Shown: positions 62,231-64,000 of the stretch, piece by piece
Layout: each line of letters starts with the position of its first letter
Position numbering within the stretch: the stretch's first letter is position 1
Source of the DNA: Nocardia camponoti
GTDB lineage: Bacteria > Actinomycetota > Actinomycetes > Mycobacteriales > Mycobacteriaceae
NCBI RefSeq assembly: GCF_014646135.1
Contig: NZ_BMMW01000001.1
Coordinates: forward strand, 761,570 to 825,569
Direction: 5' to 3'
DNA: 64,000 nt
Program-made: the position numbers and the translations under genes
Notes under the pieces: generated by a model
Database searches by the model: none
What the model saw: only the letters and a program-made list of their open reading frames with translations
Told to the model about the DNA's origin: nothing

Positions 62231-63139
62231 TTAGGTACGTGGGCCAAAGAATTCGGCGCGGGCCGCGTCGACGCGCGCTTGCGCTTGCCCAGCGCTTTGA
62301 AAGCTGACCGCCGCAGAGCCGCCGCCCGCGATTCCGAGGGCGAGTAGTCCACCGATCACCGACAACAAGTTCGGTTCAGGGAGCAGGCTCGATTTGCTGG
62401 TCGGCGCTACGGCATCAGCGGGAGTGGCGACAGCAGGCGGTGCGGGAGGCGAGCCGCCCGCGTCGGGCGATGCCGCTCCCGCACCCGCGCCCCCTCCGCC
62501 ACCGGGCGAGCCGCCACCGGAAGCGGAGGATCCTGGCGACGGGCTTGTGTCCCCTGGCGCCTGGTCGCTCGGCGGGACGGCTGGCTCGGCGGGCGATGCC
62601 ACGTCGGGCACAGCCGGGGGGCTCGGTGCATCGGGCGCGGGCGCGGGCGCATCGGCGGTGGGAACTGGCGGTGGCTCATTCGGGCCAGGATTGGGGTTCG
62701 GGTTACTACCCCCGTTACCACCCCCATTGCCCTGGTTCCCATTGCCATGCCCAGGGTTGGGATTGCCCTGGTTGCCATTCCCGCTGCCAGGATTGGCATT
62801 CCCGTTATTGCTGCCCTGATTTCCCCCGCCATTGCCTTGATTACCGTTGCCGCTGCCAGGATTGGAATTGCCGTTGGAATTGCCGTTGGAATTCCCGCCG
62901 CTGTCTTTCGGGTTGCCATGACCGCCATGACTGCCGCCGCTGCCGTGCCCGCCGGGCTCGGCGATGACGCGCGTGCCGTCGCCACCGAGTTCGATGCTGA
63001 GCGTTGGGAGTGGGGTTGGGGTAGGTATAGGGAGTTGCTCCGCCGGCTCAGCGGAGCCGGACCCTCCGTAGCCGAGCAGGCCGCAAGCGCTGACCATTCC
63101 AGCGATAATGACTGTCCGCCTGATCCGACCGGCCGTCAC
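62231..63139 (-). CDS. Exported Gly/Asn- and Pro-rich repeat protein with C-terminal anchor
   Basis: A 302-residue low-complexity protein. The N-terminus MTAGRIRRTVIIAGMVSACG is a signal sequence whose VSAC could be a lipobox (Cys19). Residues 60-150 are imperfect repeats of the type GSGNGNQGN; 150-250 are Pro/Ala/Ser-rich. A hydrophobic helix at about 257-280 (LLSVIGGLLALGIAGGGSAA) and a charged end follow, as in wall-spanning surface proteins. No enzymatic domain is visible. I recognise no family. Confidence 0.6.
   Translation of the reverse strand: MTAGRIRRTVIIAGMVSACGLLGYGGSGSAEPAEQLPIPTPTPLPTLSIELGGDGTRVIAEPGGHGSGGSHGGHGNPKDSGGNSNGNSNGNSNPGSGNGNQGNGGGNQGSNNGNANPGSGNGNQGNPNPGHGNGNQGNGGGNGGSNPNPNPGPNEPPPVPTADAPAPAPDAPSPPAVPDVASPAEPAVPPSDQAPGDTSPSPGSSASGGGSPGGGGGAGAGAASPDAGGSPPAPPAVATPADAVAPTSKSSLLPEPNLLSVIGGLLALGIAGGGSAAVSFQSAGQAQARVDAARAEFFGPRT
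62863..62898. repeat. Three 12-bp tandem repeats within the repeat-protein gene
   Basis: TTGGAATTGCCG occurs at 62863-62874 and 62875-62886, then TTGGAATTCCCG at 62887-62898; on the minus strand they encode repeated Gly-Asn-Ser-Asn. Slippage here could change the length of the surface protein in frame. Confidence 0.75.
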
Positions 63140-63240
63140 GCGCCCATCACCCCATACTCGATAGCCGAACTCGCGTTAATGCGGTCGAATCCGCCGCTTG
63201 TTGTGTACCAGGGATCCGACAGACACATTCTGCAACGTGG

Positions 63241-63774
63241 TCACAACAATTGCAGCGAACGGATCGAATTGCCCATAACCACTCGGTCGATCGCGCTCAC
63301 CGCGCTCGCGGGGTCGTCGGCCGCGCCCATCGTCAGCAGCAGCGGAACGAAATGTTCAGCGGTCGGGTGCGCCACCGCGGCACCTGGCCCTTTCGCTCGG
63401 TAGTCGGCCAGCGTGTCGACGTCGCCTCGCGACAGCGCGTCGACGGCCCACTCGTCGAAAGCCCGGTTGTGCGTGACCAATTCGGGTTGCCGGAACACCG
63501 CGAAACTGTGGGTCATGAAACCCGAGCCGATCACCAGGATGCCCTCGTCGCGCAACGCGCGTAGTCGAGCGCCAAGCGTCAGCAGGGCCGTCGGATCGAG
63601 GGTTGGCATCGAGAGCTGCACGACCGGCACGTCCGCGGCCGGGTACATCGCCATGAGCGGGATGAACGCGCCATGGTCGAGCCCGCGATCATTGAACTGG
63701 TGTACCTCGGTTTGGCCGGGTAGGCCGGTCAATCGCCGCGCGAGGTCGGTTGCGTCGGGGGTCGCGTAGGGCAG
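63241..63774 (-). pseudogene. 5'-truncated LigB/DODA-type extradiol dioxygenase remnant
   Basis: About 177 residues match the C-terminal two thirds of DODA-type class III dioxygenases: LPYATPDATDLARRLTG, RGLDHGAFIPLMAMYPAADV, PVVQLSMP, ILVIGSGFMTHSF and HPTAEHFVPLLLTMGAA. The N-terminal third, with the first metal-binding His residues, is missing: upstream DNA belongs to the alpha/beta hydrolase ending at 63789, and no good start codon or binding site precedes the homology. It is probably an inactive gene fragment. Confidence 0.65.
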
Positions 63775-63788
63775 TGTGCCTGGCGGAT

Positions 63789-64000
63789 CTACCCGTGCCG
63801 TGCGACGTCGTCGCAGAGGATCGCGGGCCACGTCGCCAGGTCCGCTGGCGTACTCGCTACCGACAGTGTGGCTGTGGGCAGCAGGTCGACTAGCGCCTCG
63901 GCGGTCGAAACCGGGTGCCCCGGGTCGTCGGTCCACGCCAAGATCGTCGTCGGCACGTCGAGTTTGGCGATCGACTCGGGCGCGGGCAGGTCGCTCAGCG
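63789..64000 (-). CDS. Alpha/beta hydrolase, C-terminal end (5' part off window)
   Basis: The minus-strand frame closes with TAG at 63789-63791 and runs off the right edge. The visible 70 residues contain LDVPTTILAWTDDPGHPVST and ALVDLLPTATLSVASTPADL, the acid-residue strand and following helix of an alpha/beta hydrolase that picks out its substrate with a later His. The Asp of WTDDPGHP is the likely catalytic acid. The rest of the gene must be seen to name it. It directly abuts the truncated dioxygenase. Confidence 0.6.
   Translation of the reverse strand, partial: LSDLPAPESIAKLDVPTTILAWTDDPGHPVSTAEALVDLLPTATLSVASTPADLATWPAILCDDVARHG

Overview
The window is a 64 kb piece of a high-GC actinobacterial chromosome, most likely Mycobacteriales and close to Nocardiaceae. 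The lineage call rests on family content: an F420-dependent luciferase-like oxidoreductase, an antigen-85-type mycolyltransferase, a RecBCD set, GuaB1 followed by two CNNM/CorC proteins (the order I recall from Mycobacterium tuberculosis), a Hip1-like hydrolase, DtxR/IdeR-type iron boxes, GTG starts and apparently leaderless promoters. I see no tRNA, rRNA, IS element or CRISPR array; most of it is ordinary chromosome.

Layout. 0-10 kb: a partial KhtT-like subunit, an orphan STAS protein, folate one-carbon genes (a cyclodeaminase-family protein and a FolD), an L,D-transpeptidase, and an SDR plus GabD2-type dehydrogenase pair divergent from a TetR gene across a concentric palindrome. 10-23 kb: a two-component system with a DUF4173-type membrane protein, then recC-recB-recD on the minus strand. 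23-26.5 kb: a secreted serine hydrolase, NDH-2 and an exported protein. 26.5-41.2 kb: a urease locus cut in two. ureABC lies at 38.8-41.2 kb and ureFGD at 26.5-28.6 kb, both on the minus strand, with about 10 kb of accessory genes between them (MFS exporter/TetR, two MDR reductases, methyltransferases, a P450, an aminotransferase/HxlR pair) and a repeat-rich non-coding stretch.

41-49 kb is a cell-envelope section: a Hip1-like hydrolase, a DUF3761 lipoprotein, a second L,D-transpeptidase, then the most striking element. Four tandem 35-38 codon genes (47059-47644), each with its own strong ribosome binding site and each starting Met-Gly-Ser, form an A-B-A-B series and sit just upstream of a mycolyltransferase. 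They have no signal peptide. They look like a duplicated two-peptide unit comparable to the corynebacterial PorA/PorH mycomembrane channel peptides. 49-52.7 kb holds an iron-boxed FecCD/FepC siderophore importer divergent from a FhuF-like protein. A second iron box at 44.14 kb lies in a promoter that would give a short terminated RNA, a possible counterpart of the mycobacterial iron sRNA MrsI.

52.7-64 kb: a BlaI/BlaR1-like pair, a DEAD-box helicase, guaB1, two CNNM-type proteins preceded by a leader with two mutually exclusive foldings, DUF4870 and DUF1361 membrane proteins, a PAP2 phosphatase, a repeat-rich exported protein, a 5'-truncated extradiol dioxygenase remnant and the end of an alpha/beta hydrolase.

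All calls come from reading the sequence; no database search was run. Start codons were moved from the longest open frame where a ribosome binding site, a divergent neighbour or family length argued for it.
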